A DNA stretch of 59,583 bases from Psychrobacter sp. FME13 (GCF_014861395.1 NZ_RRYV01000006.1:1-59583); one strand, 5' to 3'. Positions 39,308 to 48,714 are shown, counted from the first letter of the stretch. The notes: generated from the sequence alone by a model not told the origin. Made by a program: numbers and translations.

Positions 39308-39970
39308 ATGAAAAAATTATACGTAACCCGTACCGCACCAAACCCACGCAAGGCACTTATCTTATTAGCATCAAAAGGTATTGACGTTGATGATATTGAT
39401 GATATCGACGTCATTGATATTGATTTCGCTGCTAATGAGCAGAATTCAGATGAGTTTACCCAAATAAATCCGATGCGAACCGTGCCAGTGTTGGTATTAG
39501 GTGATGGCACAGTACTCAATGATTCACAGGCCGTTTGCGAATACCTAGATCGTGTTTATGGTGAGCGCTCAGTGATGGGTAATGATGTCATACAACGCGC
39601 CCAAGTGTGCTCTATGCGCCGTATTGCAGAGTTTGAAGTCTTGTATAACTTTATGTTGGCATTTCAGCACAGTAATCCTGCAAAAGCCCAACGTGTTGAG
39701 CAAGTGCCAGAGTTTGTCACACCATCTATCGCACGAGGGGTCAAAACACTCGCGTATTTTGAAAACATCTTAGAAGGCCGTGAGTATCTGGTTGGTGAGC
39801 AATTGAGTTTTGCTGATATCGTCCTATATATCGGTTTAGATTTTGGAAAAGTGCTGAAAGTAGATCCTAATGAGCAGGGCAAAAATTTGGCTCGTTTTTA
39901 TCAAATGATGAATGAGCGCTTTAGTATTAAAAATATGGCAAAAGCCAAACTTGCTCACAAAGATGCATAG
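39308..39970 (+). CDS. GST-fold protein, SspA-like
   Basis: A 220-residue glutathione-S-transferase-fold protein. The N-terminal thioredoxin-like half has the cis-proline line MRTVPVLVLGDGTVLNDSQAVCEYLD. The C-terminal helical half has EYLVGEQLSFADIVLY, the N-capping box Ser-x-x-Asp of GSTs. No catalytic Cys/Ser/Tyr is obvious near TRTAPNPRK. It may be a GSH-binding enzyme or a stringent-starvation-protein-like regulator. The ATG at 39308 follows AAGGAG at good spacing. The frame opens at a TTG 27 bp earlier, without support. An Asp/Ile repeat (DDIDDIDVIDID) is inserted after the first helix. Single gene with its own terminator. Confidence 0.75.
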   Translation: MKKLYVTRTAPNPRKALILLASKGIDVDDIDDIDVIDIDFAANEQNSDEFTQINPMRTVPVLVLGDGTVLNDSQAVCEYLDRVYGERSVMGNDVIQRAQVCSMRRIAEFEVLYNFMLAFQHSNPAKAQRVEQVPEFVTPSIARGVKTLAYFENILEGREYLVGEQLSFADIVLYIGLDFGKVLKVDPNEQGKNLARFYQMMNERFSIKNMAKAKLAHKDA

Positions 39971-40005
39971 ATAAAACGTCAAAATTAACAAGTGACTTAT
40001 CATCG

Positions 40006-40052
40006 TTAGCCTTGGTGGTTGATAGTAGCATCAACTATTCAAGGCTTTTTTA
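40006..40052 (+). terminator. Terminator of the SspA/GST-like gene
   Basis: Long interrupted hairpin: AGCCTTG / CAAGGCT outer stem, GTTGAT / ATCAAC inner stem, six T residues. Confidence 0.75.
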
Positions 40053-40237
40053 TGACGGTATATGGAAAAATAGTAGTCAGAATGGCAGTTACTATGAAAC
40101 TATAAAATCGAACACTTTGTTACAACCAAAACAGTCACTAGCGCTATAGTATGCAGGTATTTACACTATATATTAGGTTGATGCCATATATTAATTTTAT
40201 GTCATCAATTGTTTAGACTTGTAAGAAAAGGATAATT

Positions 40238-40267
40238 ATGATGCATACGAATAGCTACAAGGTATGA
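40238..40267 (+). CDS. Nine-codon leader ORF before the META lipoprotein gene
   Basis: A strong AAAAGGA is followed by tandem ATGs and the reading frame MMHTNSYKV, then TGA. Its stop overlaps the ATG at 40264 of the lipoprotein gene (ATGA). The lipoprotein start itself has only a weakly placed AAGG. The arrangement suggests translational coupling or a short leader peptide. An unnoticed frameshift that fuses this to the lipoprotein is an alternative. Confidence 0.35.
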   Translation: MMHTNSYKV

Positions 40268-41223
40268 CTGTTATGACATCGTCTGTTAAAAAACGACCTG
40301 TTAGTTTGATCTGTGTGTCCAGCTTGTTGGCAGCCAATGTGGCACTAAGTGCCTGTCAAGGCTCGTCTACACCCAGTGAAAATATGGCAGTAGATAATGC
40401 TAACGCAGTCACGAGAAATACAGATAATATGGATGGTGACATCATATCTAACGTTATGGTTGGAGAAGATCAAGCAACGGTGAAAGAGATGAGTGCTGAA
40501 GAAGCCATGATTCACAATCTTTCACGTTATCGTTGGACGCTCATATCTGCAGCCGATAGTAGCGATCAACCATTAGATACATTGATGCAAATCACTAACC
40601 AAGTACGTTTGTCATTCAATCAACACCAAGGTCAAAACACCTTAAACTATAGTGTCGGCTGTAACACTATGAGTGCTGTGTATCAGCTGCAAGGTTCTGC
40701 CTTAACTATTGAAGACAGCATGAGTACCAAGATGTCTTGTGGCGATCTTGATAAGGCCGAAAACAGCTTAAGTCAGCTGATGCAAGGCAATAGTCAACTT
40801 GTTTTTGCGACAGGTAGTGATGTTTTTAAAGATGATACACCAATACTGACGCAAGTAACTAACGACTCGGCTACTTTGGTTTGGGAAGGCAAACTCACAC
40901 CACAAGCTAAGTATAATAGCAAAGGTGAGGCAGTATTTTGGGCGGTAAGTGCTGATATGGTACCGTGCGCAGACAGTGACGCACCGACGTGCTTACGAGT
41001 TAAACCGATTACTTATAATAATCAGGGTATTAAGGTCAGTGAAGGCGAATGGAGTGTATTTACTGGTGAGATCGATGGCTACCAGCATGATAGCAAGCAT
41101 GATGAAGTATTACGTCTACAGCGTTATCGACTAAGTAACAGTGATGGAACAAAAGGCAGTGCATCAGGTGAAGAATACGCTTATGTCTTGGACGCAGTTA
41201 TTCAAAGCTCGGTAGCGGAATAG
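40264..41223 (+). CDS. META (HslJ-like) and DUF4377-like domain lipoprotein
   Basis: Predicted outer-membrane lipoprotein of 319 residues. The signal peptide runs from KKRPVSLICVSSLLAANVALSAC, with lipobox LSAC (Cys31). A META/HslJ domain (about 85-190) contains YRWTLISAAD, the conserved VGCNTMSAVYQL and a cysteine in MSCGDLDKAE. A second C-terminal domain (about 215-319) with VPCADSDAPTCLRVKPI and GEWSVFTGEIDGYQH resembles DUF4377. HslJ in E. coli is linked to heat and novobiocin tolerance, but no function can be assigned here. ATG at 40264 or 40273. It is preceded by a short overlapping leader ORF. Confidence 0.8.
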   Translation: MTVMTSSVKKRPVSLICVSSLLAANVALSACQGSSTPSENMAVDNANAVTRNTDNMDGDIISNVMVGEDQATVKEMSAEEAMIHNLSRYRWTLISAADSSDQPLDTLMQITNQVRLSFNQHQGQNTLNYSVGCNTMSAVYQLQGSALTIEDSMSTKMSCGDLDKAENSLSQLMQGNSQLVFATGSDVFKDDTPILTQVTNDSATLVWEGKLTPQAKYNSKGEAVFWAVSADMVPCADSDAPTCLRVKPITYNNQGIKVSEGEWSVFTGEIDGYQHDSKHDEVLRLQRYRLSNSDGTKGSASGEEYAYVLDAVIQSSVAE

Positions 41224-41298
41224 TTTTAAGTCTAGATCATATGAATGTTTCGGTCAAACGTATTAGTTTTAACCTTTACTAAGTTTGCCGTTCAAATC

Positions 41299-41330
41299 AA
41301 AACACGCGCCATATAGACGCGTGTTTTTTT
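41299..41330. terminator. Bidirectional terminator between the META lipoprotein gene and ruvC
   Basis: Stem AACACGCG / CGCGTGTT with loop CCATATAGA, then seven T residues on the plus strand, between convergent genes. Confidence 0.8.
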
Positions 41331-41344
41331 ATGGTTGTCTATAT

Positions 41345-41929
41345 TTAACGTAGATTACCTAAATCTTCTTCGGTCAAACGCCAGCGGCCTTTTTTCTTGG
41401 AAGCACCGCGTCCACGCATAGCGCTGTTCAGTAGCAATTTATTCATCGAATGGCTTGAATGTGCATGACAAATAGCGCAGGCAAGTCCATCAGCTGCATC
41501 TTGTTGCGGTATCACGTCTAAAGATAATATCCGGCAAACCATTTCCTGTACTTGTTCTTTTGCTGCTGCACCATAACCACAAACGGCTTGTTTAATCTGA
41601 CGTGCGGTATACTCTGAGACTTCCAAGTCCAATGCTACCATAGCAGCAATCGCTGCACCTCGTGCTTGTCCAAGCTTAAGTGCAGAGTCTGGATTTTCAG
41701 CCATAAACACCTGCTCAATAGCGGTGTAAATAGGCTCGTCAGTATATTTCAAATGATGTTGGGTAATTCGTGTTAAGCCATTAAAAATACGCTTAAGTCG
41801 CTCAGGCATCTCTTTGGTATCTGTACGGATAGTGCCCGCATCGATATATATCAATTTGTCGCCGGTTTGATGAACGATACCATAACCCGTCATGCGCGAG
41901 CCTGGATCAATTCCGATAATAATGGCCAT
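41345..41929 (-). CDS. ruvC: Holliday junction resolvase RuvC
   Basis: Endonuclease that cuts Holliday junctions together with RuvAB. Acidic catalytic residues appear in [15 protein letters not shown] (Asp7), [19 protein letters not shown] and [14 protein letters not shown]. There are 194 residues from the ATG at 41929, which follows CGGAG at 5 bp. The frame extends 12 codons further without support. The C-terminus has a Lys/Arg-rich extension. It is unlinked to ruvA-ruvB, which lie 16 kb away on the opposite strand. Confidence 0.96.
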   Translation of the reverse strand: MAIIIGIDPGSRMTGYGIVHQTGDKLIYIDAGTIRTDTKEMPERLKRIFNGLTRITQHHLKYTDEPIYTAIEQVFMAENPDSALKLGQARGAAIAAMVALDLEVSEYTARQIKQAVCGYGAAAKEQVQEMVCRILSLDVIPQQDAADGLACAICHAHSSHSMNKLLLNSAMRGRGASKKKGRWRLTEEDLGNLR

Positions 41930-42188
41930 AGTACTCCGTTTTTTTACATTTTGTTTTGGGTTCAATCTTATATAAATTGGATATAGAATACGATTTGTCC
42001 AGCACTACTACTCGCAGTGCTTTTACTCAACTTGCTTGTATCCAAATTATATTGTACCGACTATATGACTTAAAAATGAGCCTATAGTTTGATAGTATAG
42101 CAATCAATCCCCATATACATCATATGTTAGCCATCTTAATTTGCATGGCACTCAATTTATTGATTTTTATTTTAAAGGACGACACTTT

Positions 42189-42812
42189 ATGGGTCAGATA
42201 GTTGGTATTGCCATCGTTTGGTTTATTATCGAGATGCTACTATGGTATTTGCTTGCTCAATTTATGAGCGGCTGGTGGGTGTTCATGTGGTTTATCGTTG
42301 CTGCAGTCATTGGTATTTCACTCATCCGTAAAGGAATGGCAGCACTCAATCCAATGGCACAGCAGATGAAAGCTGGTGGCATGATGAACCCATCAATGCG
42401 TCCGCAAGAATCGACCATGATTAAAAGCGTGGCGATGGCAGCAGCGGGTATTTTACTCCTAATTCCTGGTGTGCTCAGTGATTTTCTCGCGTTACTAGTT
42501 ATATTACCACCAGTGCAAAAGAAGCTTAAAGACTTTGCCAATAATTACGTCATGAACAATCAGCAAAAAATGATGGAAATGATGGCCAAGCAGATGGGTG
42601 GGCAAATGGGCGGTGGACAAAACCCGTTCGGCGGTATGGGTGGTCAAAACCCATTTGGTGGAGCAGGTGGTATGAACGGACAGAACCCGTTTGGTCAGCA
42701 ACAACAAAACCCGTTTGGTGATGTTTTTAAACAACACACAACTGTAGATGGTACTGCCAAAAACATTCCTAAAGACGTGAAAAAAATCACTAAATCTGCC
42801 AATGATGAATAA
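42189..42812 (+). CDS. fxsA: FxsA family membrane protein
   Basis: Inner-membrane protein with three hydrophobic segments: VGIAIVWFIIEMLLWYLLA, WWVFMWFIVAAVIGISLI and VAMAAAGILLLIPGVLSDFLALL. The last carries the family line LLLIPGVLSD...LLLLPP. E. coli FxsA overproduction relieves F-plasmid exclusion of phage T7. There are 207 residues from the ATG at 42189 (AAAGGA upstream). The longer frame from 42141 has no ribosome-binding site. The C-terminal tail is Met/Gly/Gln-rich with four QNPFG repeats, longer than in E. coli. Confidence 0.88.
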   Translation: MGQIVGIAIVWFIIEMLLWYLLAQFMSGWWVFMWFIVAAVIGISLIRKGMAALNPMAQQMKAGGMMNPSMRPQESTMIKSVAMAAAGILLLIPGVLSDFLALLVILPPVQKKLKDFANNYVMNNQQKMMEMMAKQMGGQMGGGQNPFGGMGGQNPFGGAGGMNGQNPFGQQQQNPFGDVFKQHTTVDGTAKNIPKDVKKITKSANDE

Positions 42813-42831
42813 TCATTAACAGATAGGTATA

Positions 42832-42870
42832 AAAAAGCCCCTTTTGTTGATGACAAAAGGGGCTTTTTGT
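42832..42870 (+). terminator. Terminator of fxsA
   Basis: Perfect 16-bp stem AAAAAGCCCCTTTTGT / ACAAAAGGGGCTTTTT with loop TGATG. It would also stop transcripts from the 6S RNA gene on the other strand. Confidence 0.9.
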
Positions 42871-42935
42871 TGGTTATAACCAATTAATTATAAGCTCATT
42901 CGTTATACTTCAAAAGGTTAAAACCGAATATAACA

Positions 42936-43120
42936 ACCGAAGTGCCGCCGCAAGATGGTGACCCATGAACCGTGAAGTTCAGGGCGGATGCGTCATTGCC
43001 TCTGTAGGTTTCCTGATACACCGCAAGCGGTGCAGGCATACGCATTGAGACAATAGGTACCACATCCTGGTAAAGCATTATCGGCTCAGGGAATAAACAT
43101 CTACTAGCCAACACTTCAGA
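42936..43120 (-). ncRNA. ssrS: 6S RNA
   Basis: Read on the minus strand the ~185-nt region contains blocks matching E. coli 6S RNA as I recall it: CCCTGAGCCGATAA near the 5' side, and GGTTCATGGGTCACC followed by TTGCGGCGGCA near the 3' side. The ends pair as the 6S closing stem (CTGAAGTG with CACTTCGG, including one G-U pair). A -10-like GATAAT lies at 43126-43131, so transcription should start near 43119-43120. 6S RNA mimics an open promoter and binds sigma-70 RNA polymerase in stationary phase. The neighbours here are fxsA and gpmI, not the zapA/fau genes seen in enterics. The exact ends are estimates. Confidence 0.88.
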
Positions 43121-43372
43121 ATATAATTATCTTAACCAATGGTTTGGGTGATTGCAAGTGCGATTTACAGATTGCTACTGTAGGTTTGATGTTAGGTATT
43201 ATTGATGCTGATTTTTAAGCTTATTCTGAGTAAGCAATCAGTGCTGCTAGCCACTAATTATGGGCTTGCAAGGGCTGTTTTTCAGCTATTTTAAGATGTG
43301 TGTTAAGATAGAAGGCTTTAAACATCCTAATACAGCATTATAGGCGTTCATTCACTTGAGGAGCGGTAATTC

Positions 43373-45010
43373 ATGACCCATAATAACCATCAATCAGAAT
43401 CTCTTAATAATAGTCAAGCTCAACTCAATAATAAAAAAATACCGCATGTCTTAATGATACTAGATGGTTTTGGAAATCGTGAAGAAGATAAAGATAATGC
43501 GATTGCGGCTGCTGATATGCCAAATTTAGATAAGATTTATCAGCAGTATCCGCATGGGCTAATATCAGCTTCAGGAGAAGATGTTGGTTTACCAGATGGT
43601 CAATTTGGTAATTCAGAGGTTGGGCATATGAACTTGGGCGCTGGCCGTGTTCTTTATCAAGATTCCACTCGTATTTCAAGCGAGCTGTCTAATCGTGAGT
43701 TTTATAAAAACGAAGCGTTGGTAAATGCTGTTAAAGCTGCAAATGAGCTTGGTGGTAATGTACACATCATGGGGCTGTTATCAGATGGTGGGGTGCATTC
43801 TCATCAGGACCATATCGAAGCAATGTGTCACTCAGCATTGGTACATGGCGCCGAAAATGTCTTCGTCCATTGTTTTTTAGATGGTCGTGATACACCGCCG
43901 AAGTCTGCCGATAAGTATATAAACCGTCTACGCACGCATATTAATAAACTCAATGAGCATTATGAAGGTGGTCGAGTACAGATAGCGAGTATTATTGGTC
44001 GCTACTATGCAATGGATCGTGATAATCGCTGGGATAGAGTCCAAAAAGCCTATGAGCTTATCACTGAAGGTAAGGCTGATCGTTTAGCTACTCGTGCAGA
44101 TGGTGCAGTGCAAGCTGCTTATAAAGCACGTGAGACGGATGAGTTTGTTAGTCCGACTACTGTGATTGGACGTGATGAAGTACCATATACTGTCGACGAC
44201 AATGATGCGCTTATTTTTATGAATTTCCGTGCTGATCGTGCTCGTGAACTTGCCCAAGCATTTGTACTGCCAGATCATGAGTTTCCTGGATTTGCTCGTA
44301 ATAAACAACCGAAACTTGCAGCGTTTGTGATGCTGACCAAGTATTCAGATGTGTTGGCTGATAATTCAAAAACCAGTATCGCTTATCACCCAACATCCTT
44401 GACGAATACACTTGGCGAGTATTTGCAAGATCAAGGTAAAACACAGCTACGTATCGCAGAAACCGAAAAATATGCTCACGTGACGTTTTTCTTTAGTGGT
44501 GGTCGTGAAGACGAGTATCAAGGCGAGACTCGTATTTTAGTACCTTCTCCAGATGTGGCTACTTATGACTTACAACCTGAAATGAGCGCACCTGAAGTAA
44601 CAGATAAATTGGTAGAGGCGATTGAGTCTGGTCAATACGATACACTCGTAGTGAATTATGCCAATGGTGATATGGTTGGGCATACAGGTATATTTGATGC
44701 TGCTGTCCAAGCTGTTGAGTCGCTAGATGTCTGTGTGGGTCGTGTGGCGGCAGCAGTGCGAGCAGCTGGTGGTGACATGCTTATCACAGCTGATCATGGT
44801 AACTGTGAACAGATGCAGGATTATGAAAGTGGGCAAGTACATACGCAGCATACTACTGAATTAGTACCTTTGATTTATGTGGGTGATAAGAAGCTGCAAG
44901 TGCGTAGTGGTGGTAAGCTGAGCGATGTTGCTCCTACTATTTTGGCACTGATGGATCTCGAAATACCAATTGAAATGACAGGTAAAAGCTTATTGCTTCC
45001 TGTGTCATGA
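43373..45010 (+). CDS. gpmI: 2,3-bisphosphoglycerate-independent phosphoglycerate mutase
   Basis: Mn-dependent glycolytic enzyme converting 3- to 2-phosphoglycerate. Alkaline-phosphatase-like metal sites appear in [14 protein letters not shown], the phosphoserine loop [16 protein letters not shown], and [11 protein letters not shown] with [11 protein letters not shown] at the C-terminus. There are 545 residues, about 30 more than usual because of an Asn/Gln-rich N-terminus. AGGAG precedes the ATG. Single gene with terminator. Confidence 0.97.
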   Translation: MTHNNHQSESLNNSQAQLNNKKIPHVLMILDGFGNREEDKDNAIAAADMPNLDKIYQQYPHGLISASGEDVGLPDGQFGNSEVGHMNLGAGRVLYQDSTRISSELSNREFYKNEALVNAVKAANELGGNVHIMGLLSDGGVHSHQDHIEAMCHSALVHGAENVFVHCFLDGRDTPPKSADKYINRLRTHINKLNEHYEGGRVQIASIIGRYYAMDRDNRWDRVQKAYELITEGKADRLATRADGAVQAAYKARETDEFVSPTTVIGRDEVPYTVDDNDALIFMNFRADRARELAQAFVLPDHEFPGFARNKQPKLAAFVMLTKYSDVLADNSKTSIAYHPTSLTNTLGEYLQDQGKTQLRIAETEKYAHVTFFFSGGREDEYQGETRILVPSPDVATYDLQPEMSAPEVTDKLVEAIESGQYDTLVVNYANGDMVGHTGIFDAAVQAVESLDVCVGRVAAAVRAAGGDMLITADHGNCEQMQDYESGQVHTQHTTELVPLIYVGDKKLQVRSGGKLSDVAPTILALMDLEIPIEMTGKSLLLPVS

Positions 45011-45071
45011 TTTATTGCTGAGTGATTTTAGTCTTTATATTTTGACAGTATATTAGTATTGTTTATAGTGA

Positions 45072-45109
45072 TAAAAAAGGAGAGATACCAGCTATCTTTC
45101 CTTTTTTTT
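45072..45109 (+). terminator. Terminator of gpmI
   Basis: Stem AAAAAAGGAGAGATA / TATCTTTCCTTTTTT with loop CCAGC and a T run. Confidence 0.85.
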
Positions 45110-45246
45110 CGATACATTTTCCCTAAATTACGTGCAATACTAGTCTAGTCTTAAGCCCATGCTTGGTGTTATGTTGTGAGACACATATTGATGAATACAT
45201 CATTAACAATGATTTTGTACATTCTATTATTTAATTGAGTTCTCTT

Positions 45247-46746
45247 ATGCCTCCTTTCTACTTTATACGCTCGTCTGTGTTTAAACGATTGGGCAAGCCA
45301 ATGATACGCTTATCAAGCGCACCTACTGTCTGTAAGCCTGTATTGATAATTGGTTTGCTTGGATTAAGTACGGTTAGTATGTACGCACAGGCAGCAACAC
45401 TAGAGACAACTGATACGACTCATAGTCCTACGGCAGGTTTGCAGCTTATTAGTCTAAATGATGATGAAATAGCCACCGAAAATGATATTGATAATTTATC
45501 AGATATTGCTGATATGCTCGATGCTGCAGATGAGCCTGATGACTCAATAGATAGTATTCCAGATGAAACAGCGCTAACTGATGATACGGATGATATCGAT
45601 ACCAGTATTCCACCTGAAGTTGCACAAGTATCATTAAATGCCATTTCTCCAGAGACGCTTAAGACGTTTGTCGCTGTAGTAGATTTAGTGCGCCGTGAAT
45701 ATGTGGATACGGTGAATGATGAAGAGCTTTTTAGTAATGCAATGAGCGGAATGCTAACCAAGCTTGATAGTCACGCTGAGTTTTTGGATGCTGAAGCCTA
45801 TGAGAACCTGCGTGCTTTTACAGAAGGTGATGTCGGTGATGTTGGTATTAAAGTCACTTATCAATCCGCATCTGGCCATTGGGTAATCACAGAGGTTAGT
45901 GATAATTCACCTGCTGATAAAAAAGGCATTGCTGTTGGTGACTACTTGCATCAAGTAGATGAGTTTAAACTTAATGCAAACAAAGAAAGCAATGATGTCC
46001 AGCAGCTCTTAACAGGGATTGCTGGTACGCAAGTAGATATTGTGACGTCAACTGCTGGGCGTCGTAAGCATACGACTACGTTGCAGCGTAATAATAGTCA
46101 CCCTCAAGTGATTGAAGCAAGGCTGGTCAACGGTATTGCTATCGTCAAATTACCTGCTTTTCAAAACAACAGCCGTGAAAAACTGTTAGAAAGCTTAATT
46201 GATTTAGACGCACCCATACAGGGTATCTTGTTAGACATGCGTGATAATCCAGGTGGTGTATTAACATCAGCGGTTAGCGTTGCTAGTTTGTTTATGACTG
46301 ATACGGATGTGGTACAAGTAAAAGCGCGTCAAAGTGATTCACGTACGCTCTCGACTCAAGGTGCAGCATTACTTGAACCATTGCCATTAGTGGTGTTGCA
46401 AAATCGCTATTCAGCATCAGCAGCTGAGGTGTTGGCCAGCAGTTTACAGGCGCAAAAGCGTGCTACTATCGTTGGTGAAGTGAGTTATGGTAAAGGCTCG
46501 GTACAGTCAGTGATTCCACTAAATGATGAACAAGCTGTCAAGCTCACCGTTGCGAAATATATGACAGCATCAGGTAAAAGAATAGATGGTATCGGTGTAA
46601 AGCCCGATGTGGCCTTTTCAGGTAATGAGGGTACTTGGGAGCAGCAAGCACTAACTCTTTTAAAAACCAGAGCATTGGCTTCGGGCATTCGTTTTGTTCG
46701 TAAGCCTACTCAGGTCGATAAAACGATAGACAAAACAAGTAATTAA
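45247..46746 (+). CDS. ctpA: Carboxyl-terminal processing protease (CtpA, S41A family)
   Basis: Periplasmic serine protease. Signal peptide within the first ~50 residues (VLIIGLLGLSTVSMYAQA). An acidic Asp/Thr-rich stretch of about 60 residues follows. Then an S41 N-terminal helix region (VVDLVRREYVDTVNDEELF), a PDZ domain (about 200-265), and the protease core. The nucleophile is in NRYSASAAEVLASSL and the general-base lysine in SYGKGSVQSVIPL. The starts are unclear: ATG 45247 (499 residues), TTG 45235 and ATG 45301 are all possible, with no clear Shine-Dalgarno sequence. Targets are unknown; partner lipoprotein genes are not adjacent. Confidence 0.9.
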   Translation: MPPFYFIRSSVFKRLGKPMIRLSSAPTVCKPVLIIGLLGLSTVSMYAQAATLETTDTTHSPTAGLQLISLNDDEIATENDIDNLSDIADMLDAADEPDDSIDSIPDETALTDDTDDIDTSIPPEVAQVSLNAISPETLKTFVAVVDLVRREYVDTVNDEELFSNAMSGMLTKLDSHAEFLDAEAYENLRAFTEGDVGDVGIKVTYQSASGHWVITEVSDNSPADKKGIAVGDYLHQVDEFKLNANKESNDVQQLLTGIAGTQVDIVTSTAGRRKHTTTLQRNNSHPQVIEARLVNGIAIVKLPAFQNNSREKLLESLIDLDAPIQGILLDMRDNPGGVLTSAVSVASLFMTDTDVVQVKARQSDSRTLSTQGAALLEPLPLVVLQNRYSASAAEVLASSLQAQKRATIVGEVSYGKGSVQSVIPLNDEQAVKLTVAKYMTASGKRIDGIGVKPDVAFSGNEGTWEQQALTLLKTRALASGIRFVRKPTQVDKTIDKTSN

Positions 46747-46790
46747 GTTTTGGCTGTTGACAGAATGCCGTTGTCAACATTGCCAACCAT

Positions 46791-46819
46791 GAATCATAAC
46801 GTTTGAGACGTTATGATTC
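46791..46819. terminator. Perfect 12-bp inverted repeat between convergent ctpA and the pilR-like gene
   Basis: GAATCATAACGT (46791-46802) and its exact complement (46808-46819), loop TTGAG, overlapping the pilR-like stop codon. A second small hairpin, GTTGACA / TGTCAAC, lies just to the left. Neither has a U run, so intrinsic termination is possible but unproven. Confidence 0.4.
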
Positions 46820-48505
46820 GGATTGATCCTCGGCTATTTCCAATTTTTTCATGCGATAGCGTAAAGAGCGGAAAGTTGTGCCTAGAAGTTCAGCTGCCTG
46901 AGTTTTATTCCAACCAGTTTGTTTAAGTGCGGTGATAATTAACTGCTTTTCTTGCTCTTGTAGGTAGTTCTCTAGCCCTTCAGAGGGTAGCTGTCCGTCT
47001 GGTAGTTCGTTTATTCTGACTTGCTGACCATCCCTATTTTGCGTCGCTTGATAAATGGTGGTGTCGTTATTGCAATCCTGACTGGCTTCATTCAATGCCT
47101 CTATATGATTGTTAGTTGATGGTTGTATCATATTAGGGAAGTGTTGAATATTAGTACGATATGGGTGCAAATTGGTTGTTGTTTGCTGAACCTGAGTGGT
47201 TTGTGTTGAATGGAGACGTGTTTCGCTACTTTCTAGCGTTTGATCAGCTGTTTTATGAGTTTTCTCTGGTTCTGGTAAGTATGTATTGTTCGTATTCTCA
47301 GGACTTTGGATATTTGTAATGTCTTGATGAGTGTCGATATCAGCGAGGCCCAAGTGAATGGTATCAATGGTTGGATTTTCTGCTAGCGTGACTGCACGTT
47401 CAAGAATATTACGTAGCTCGCGAACATTGCCAGCGAAGTTATGATGTTGTAAGCGCGCGCAGGCATCTACAGTTAAGGAAGGTACGGTCTCTAACTGCCA
47501 TTCATTGGCAATCATTGCCAAGAAGTGCTCAGCCAAAACAGGAATGTCATCACGGCGAGCGTTAAGCGTGGGTAGTTTTAGCTCGATCACATTGATGCGA
47601 TAATATAAATCTTGTCGAAAGGCTCCGTCTTGTACTAGGCGGTTTAAGTTTTTATGTGTGGCGGATAGAATACGGATATCAACAGGTATTTCTTTAGTAT
47701 CACCAATAGCTCGCACTGTCTTTTCTTGAATGGCACGCAGTAGTTTTACTTGCATTGCTAAAGGCAGGTCTGCGACTTCGTCTAAAAATAATGTACCGCC
47801 ATTTGCTTGTTGAAACAGCCCTTGCTTGTCAGTAACAGCGCCTGTGAAGCTGCCTTTTTTGTGACCAAAAAACTCTGACTCTACTAGCTCTGAAGGGATG
47901 GCACCGCAGTTAACTGGCACAAAGCTACCATCCCTACGAGGGCTTAGGTCGTGAATTAGTCTCGCAACTACTTCTTTTCCTGTGCCAGAAGCACCTGATA
48001 AAAATACAGGTGCTTGTGAGCGTGCTAATTTTAAAATGGTGTTCTTAAGAGGGTGCATCACAGCAGAGTTACCGATAAGCCTACTGTTCAACATTTTTTG
48101 CTCAGGTGAAGATTCAGGTGTGCTGGTCGATGCACTGTCTTGATGAATAACCTTTAAAGCATTCTCTACTAACTGTCGTAAACGTGGTAGCTCTAGTGGT
48201 TTATTGACGAAATCAAAAGCACCTAACTTTAACGCCTCGATAGCCAAGTCCATACTACCATGCGCAGTAATTACAGCGACAGGAGTGCTAGAGCTACCAT
48301 TGATTTCTTTTACCAAATCTAGTCCTGAGCCGTCAGGCAGATTTAAATCGGTTAGGCAAAAATCATAATCATTATCTTGCCAGTAGGATTTTGCTTGTGA
48401 CAGAGTGTAAGCCACATCACTTTTTATCCCCATTTTAGTCAAAGTAATTTGCATTAATCTGCATAGATCTACTTCGTCATCAACGACTAGCGCGGTTGTT
48501 GTCAT
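46811..48505 (-). CDS. pilR: Sigma-54-dependent response regulator (PilR/NtrC type)
   Basis: A 564-residue transcription activator. Receiver domain 1-120 with phospho-acceptor Asp53 (CLTDLNLPDGSG) and the NKP lysine near 102. AAA+ domain about 140-380 with Walker A GASGTGKEVV and a sigma-54-contact loop GSFTGA (Ser for Ala in GAFTGA). A long Thr/Gln/Asn-rich linker (about 385-500) separates it from a Fis-type HTH (ALKQTGWNKTQAAELLGTTFRSLRYRMKKL). PilR activates pilin genes in Pseudomonas and related bacteria. The target here is inferred from family and the adjacent PilS-like kinase. Confidence 0.88.
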   Translation of the reverse strand: MTTTALVVDDEVDLCRLMQITLTKMGIKSDVAYTLSQAKSYWQDNDYDFCLTDLNLPDGSGLDLVKEINGSSSTPVAVITAHGSMDLAIEALKLGAFDFVNKPLELPRLRQLVENALKVIHQDSASTSTPESSPEQKMLNSRLIGNSAVMHPLKNTILKLARSQAPVFLSGASGTGKEVVARLIHDLSPRRDGSFVPVNCGAIPSELVESEFFGHKKGSFTGAVTDKQGLFQQANGGTLFLDEVADLPLAMQVKLLRAIQEKTVRAIGDTKEIPVDIRILSATHKNLNRLVQDGAFRQDLYYRINVIELKLPTLNARRDDIPVLAEHFLAMIANEWQLETVPSLTVDACARLQHHNFAGNVRELRNILERAVTLAENPTIDTIHLGLADIDTHQDITNIQSPENTNNTYLPEPEKTHKTADQTLESSETRLHSTQTTQVQQTTTNLHPYRTNIQHFPNMIQPSTNNHIEALNEASQDCNNDTTIYQATQNRDGQQVRINELPDGQLPSEGLENYLQEQEKQLIITALKQTGWNKTQAAELLGTTFRSLRYRMKKLEIAEDQSES

Positions 48506-48714
48506 ACATCATCTCATCGTATTTATATCTACAAAATTTAAAAAGATAGCATTTTCTAATTAGGACATGTTTGATATTTACAATATATTTAACATTTAAA
48601 AATAGTCACTGCTGATCATCAAAACAGCTCCAGACAAGGCGTAAAGTGATGGTAATGCTCGAACCTTAACGAGTATTAAACATGCATTAGACAACCCTTA
48701 CTTATAGAGCATTT

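Noticed and set aside
42896..43114. 72-codon minus-strand open frame
   Set aside because: It overlaps the 6S RNA gene, has no ribosome-binding site and resembles no protein family; the RNA signals explain the sequence.
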